Shown here: piece by piece, positions 6,488 through 9,627 of the stretch
Layout of the letters: every line of letters starts with the position of its first letter
How positions within the stretch are numbered: the stretch's first letter is position 1
Source of the DNA: an uncultured Flavobacteriales bacterium
GTDB lineage: Bacteria > Bacteroidota > Bacteroidia > Flavobacteriales_D > Sanyastnellaceae
Length of the DNA: 9,627 bases
Assembly (NCBI GenBank): GCA_913057815.1
Contig: CAJXOV010000050.1
Location: forward strand, 1 to 9,627
Direction of reading: 5' to 3'
Made by a program: the position numbers and the translations under genes
The notes under the pieces: model-generated
Seen by the model: the letters and a program-made list of their open reading frames with translations, nothing else
What the model was told of the DNA's origin: nothing
Databases searched by the model: none

Positions 6488-9400
6488 ATGAGAATACTTA
6501 CTGCAGTTCTAATATTCATTCCTTTTATTTCATTTGGTCAAGAAAATCATCCGGATTGGACGATTCAAATGCAAGACCCTAGCACTAACTTTTACGAGTT
6601 ACAAGCTGAGTTTAACGAATACTGGGAAGGGAAAGAACATGAAAAAGGAGATGGTTTTAAACCGTTTAAAAGATGGGAGTACTGGGCTGAGAAAAGATTG
6701 AATGAAAATGGCACAGTAAGATCGCCTCAGGAGTATCACGAACTTTTTAATGAAGTAGAACAGTACAGAGCTGAAAGATCTTTGGAAGGAAACTGGGAGC
6801 AGTTAGGTCCAATCTTAGACGGAGCTACTACCCGTGATGATATCCCTGGGGTAGGACGGATAAACGCTATAGATTTTCATCCAACTGATCCGTTGATTGT
6901 TTATGCAGGTGCTCCTGCAGGAGGATTATGGAGAACTACTGACGGAGGTCAATGGTGGGAGACTTTAACTGATCATCTTCCTACGTTAGGTGTTTCTGCT
7001 ATTATAGTAGATCCAAATAACGCTGATAATATATACATCGGTACAGGAGATAGAGATTCAGCTGATGCTCCAGGCTTAGGAGTGTGGAAGTCATCAGATG
7101 GTGGTGAGACTTGGGACGCCCCAGGATTCGGAATGCCGAATGTAGTGGTAGGAATGATGGTGGTCAATCCTGAGAATACAAGTGTGATCATGGCTGCCAG
7201 TAATGAAGGAGTATACAGAACTGATGATGGAGGTAATTCTTGGTCACTAGTGAGTCCTCCAAATAATTTTAAGGATATAAAAATGCATCCTACTAATCCT
7301 GATATAGTTTACGCCACGGGAAGCACATCTTTTTATAGAAGTACAAATGGAGGAGAGTCTTTTGAATATCAGTCAGGAACAATTTCATTTTCGTCAAGAT
7401 CTGTTATAGCAGTCTCTGCAGATGAACCAGACTGGGTCTATGTATGTGGAGCTAATTCTACAGATTTTAGAGCGTTATTCAGAAGTGTGGATTCAGGAGT
7501 TACGTGGGAAGAAATGTCTAACTCTCCTAATATTCTAGGTTGGTCAAATGATGCTAGTGGAGGACAAGCATGGTATGATTTGTCTATAGCAGCTAACCCG
7601 AATGATGCACTTGATGTTTATGTGGCAGGAGTTAGGGTGTTAAGGTCACAAGACGGAGGAGTAACTTGGTTAGAAGCATCTAATAATTATGTTCATGTAG
7701 ATCAACATGCAAGTGCTTTTAGTCCTCATACTGGAAATTACTGGTTAGGAAATGATGGTGGGATTTATGAAAGAGAGAACAATGAAGTTTGGAAGGATGT
7801 TTCAAATGGAATGGTGGTAAGTCAGATGTATAAATTAGGTCAATCACCTCATTCTGCTAATAACGTTTTAACAGGGTTTCAGGATAACGGGACTAGTGAA
7901 TGGATAGGAACGAAATGGGAGAGAAGAATAGGAGCTGATGGAATGGAATGTATGTATGATCAAGAAGACCCTGATTATTTTTATGGGGCTATTCAAAATG
8001 GACAAATAAGAAGAACCGGACCAAATTACTCAGCTCAGGTTTGTGCTAGGAATGGTTTTGGAGGAATTGACGAAAATGGGATGTGGGTGACCCCTTACTT
8101 GCTGGACAATTCGAACTCGAACACTATGTTTTTGGGATACTTAAATCTTTGGAGATGTGATAATATCAAAACCGAGAATGCTGAAGATATTGTATGGGAG
8201 CAAATGTCAGAGGATTTAATAAGTAATGATGGAGCTAACATAAATGAGATATGTCAATCTGAAGCTAATCCAGAAACAATCTATATATCGAAACTGACAC
8301 GGAAGCTATTTAGAAAAGACAACATTAATGATCCTGAATCTGAATGGATAAACTTATCTACTAATTTACCTCAGTTCAACTTAACAATAGATGACATAGA
8401 GTCTCACCCGTATGATGAAAACATTCTTTATCTAGCATTTTTCAGAGATGTATATAAGACTGTAAATAAAGGTGAAAGCTGGGAGTTAATGACAGATGAT
8501 AATTTTCCAGATGTGGTAATAAACAGCATAGAATATGATAAAAATTCCGATGAAGGTCTTTATATAGGTACTGAAATGGGGATTTATTATAAAGATGCTA
8601 CAATGGAAGATTGGATACCGTTTTCAGGTGGGAATCTTCCTCCTGCAGTGAATGTAACTGAGGTGGAAATCTATTATGGAGAAGATATAGCTACAAGTAG
8701 AATTAGAGCTGCCACCTATGGAAGAGGGTTATGGGAATCAGATTTATATGATTCAGAAACTTATTATTTCCCTGCCAAGGCATCGATTATTCCTTCTGAT
8801 GAATCAGGAGAGATTTATGGAGCTACTACATTGGAAGTGAAGTTCCTTAAAAATTTAAATTACGTAGAAGCTGAGACTTTAGAGATCAATGAAATAGTAG
8901 TTGCAAATGGTGAAGTGACTGAATTAACAGGAGGTCCTATCAATTATGAGATTACCATTACTCCAACTAATTTTGGTGAGGTGACTATTTACATTCCTAA
9001 TGATGTAGCTACTGATCAGTTTGGAGTTCTTACTGAAGAGAGCTATTTAGTTTCTTTAGCCTACAATAGTGCTCCAGATCCGTTAGGAATACATGGGCCA
9101 GGTGGAGTAGGGAATCAAGATGAACTTTCTTATTGGTTTATGGCTGATGAGAATTTGTATACAGAAGAAGGAGATTCTGACATTGCAGATGGTGATTTAG
9201 TAGGCTATTGGGCTGATGTGAGTGGTAATAATGCTATTGCAACGCAAAGTGAAGATGTACAAAAACCAACATACGTTGAAAGTTCTGACCTGTTTAATGG
9301 ACAGCCTGCATTCCTATTGGAAGGAGATAGCGCATTTTTAAGAACCAGTGAGGTTAGAGTAAAAGAAAATGTATCAGCATTTTTGGTAGCTAGTGCGCAG

Positions 9401-9604
9401 AACAATCCTGACGGGTATACTTTATGGAATGAATACGGGTGGTTAGCTTCAGCTAGAGAGCCAAACGGATTTATTGTTCACCCTTGGAAAGATGGGTTTA
9501 ATACTACGGGTATTATTTATGACAATATGAATAACGAGACTTTAGGGCTTAACACCATTTTTGTTCCTGGAATCAATACAGCTACTATTCACGGTATGCA
9601 ATAC
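6488..9604 (+). CDS. Secreted multidomain Asp-box (BNR/sortilin-like) beta-propeller protein, 3' truncated
   Basis: The frame is open from ATG 6488 through 1039 native codons with no stop, so the protein is cut by the contig end. The last in-frame residues, LSLIHIS, are adapter. Residues 1-17 are a signal peptide (MRILTAVLIFIPFISFG) with no lipobox cysteine. Residues about 38-71 carry FNEYWEGK and FKPFKRWEYW, a segment I recognise from large secreted Bacteroidota proteins. A propeller spans about 103-751, with Asp-box-like repeats at 150-157, 202-209 (SSDGGETW), 245-252, 285-292, 333-340, 387-394 and 658-665, plus VDQHA, GNDGGIY (421-427), GFQDNG (463-468) and the closing ATYGRGLWE (742-750). 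An Ig-like domain (about 765-862) and a ConA/LamG-like domain (from about 870, with GYWADVSGNN) follow. A C-terminal type IX sorting domain is expected but not visible. Sugar or protein binding is plausible; no catalytic activity can be assigned. Confidence 0.88.
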
Positions 9605-9627
9605 CTGTCTCTTATACACATCTCCGA
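9605..9627 (-). other. Illumina Nextera adapter at the right end, not genomic
   Basis: CTGTCTCTTATACACATCT (9605-9623) is the reverse complement of the Tn5 mosaic end found at 23-41. The final CCGA continues into the reverse complement of the same i7-side adapter. Both contig ends therefore carry untrimmed read-2 adapter, and the open reading frame of the preceding gene should stop being read at 9604. Confidence 0.97.

Noticed and set aside
6973..7191. Minus-strand open frame of 72 codons, and another at 9205-9405
   Set aside because: Both lie wholly inside the plus-strand secreted protein frame, which has a signal peptide and recognisable repeats. Their translations show no domain.
6935..7670. 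DNA-level tandem repeat or CRISPR-like array suggested by recurring gatggtgg/gacggagg units
   Set aside because: The similarity comes from the recurring DGG codons of Asp-box turns at 40-55 residue spacing. The DNA between them is unrelated, and no identical repeats of array length exist.

Overview
The window is an AT-rich contig whose two extreme ends are Illumina Nextera adapter, not genome: bases 1-41 at the left and 9605-9627 at the right. Native DNA is therefore 42-9604. The content points to a member of the Bacteroidota. It has a fused isobutyryl-CoA mutase, TAnnTTTG-type -7 promoter boxes, little use of Shine-Dalgarno sequences, and a large secreted beta-propeller protein of the kind usually carried by the type IX secretion system in this phylum. 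I cannot place it to genus.

Layout. Bases 42-132 are a short leader with a TAATTTTG box. It may also hold the first codons of a divergent gene running off the left edge. Bases 133-6387 are four same-strand genes with no room between them. icmF (cobalamin-dependent isobutyryl-CoA mutase with its own G-protein chaperone) ends in TAA directly against the ATG of truA (tRNA pseudouridine synthase). truA overlaps an MsbA/MdlB-like ABC exporter half-transporter by 8 bases, and that gene overlaps a PaaI-type hotdog thioesterase by 4 bases (ATGA). This is almost certainly one transcript with coupled translation. Bases 6388-6487 are the only sizeable internal gap, holding a weak hairpin and a second TAAATTTG box. 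From 6488 to the end runs an open frame of 1039 native codons without a stop. It encodes a signal peptide, a conserved N-terminal segment, a BNR/Asp-box propeller, an Ig-like domain and the beginning of a ConA/LamG-like domain. Its C-terminus, where a sorting domain would be expected, lies beyond the contig.

Function. icmF and paaI both act on acyl-CoA thioesters: IcmF interconverts isobutyryl-CoA and n-butyryl-CoA, and PaaI hydrolyses acyl-CoAs. They could share a role in short branched-chain or aromatic acyl-CoA handling. truA and the exporter have no obvious metabolic link and may simply share the transcript. The secreted propeller protein appears to be a separate transcription unit.

No stretch longer than 300 bases lacks a gene. 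I see no tRNA, rRNA, CRISPR array, insertion sequence or phage gene, and no convincing new system. The points most worth checking are the adapter ends, the IcmF substrate call and insertion, the odd composition of the operon, and the truncated secreted protein.
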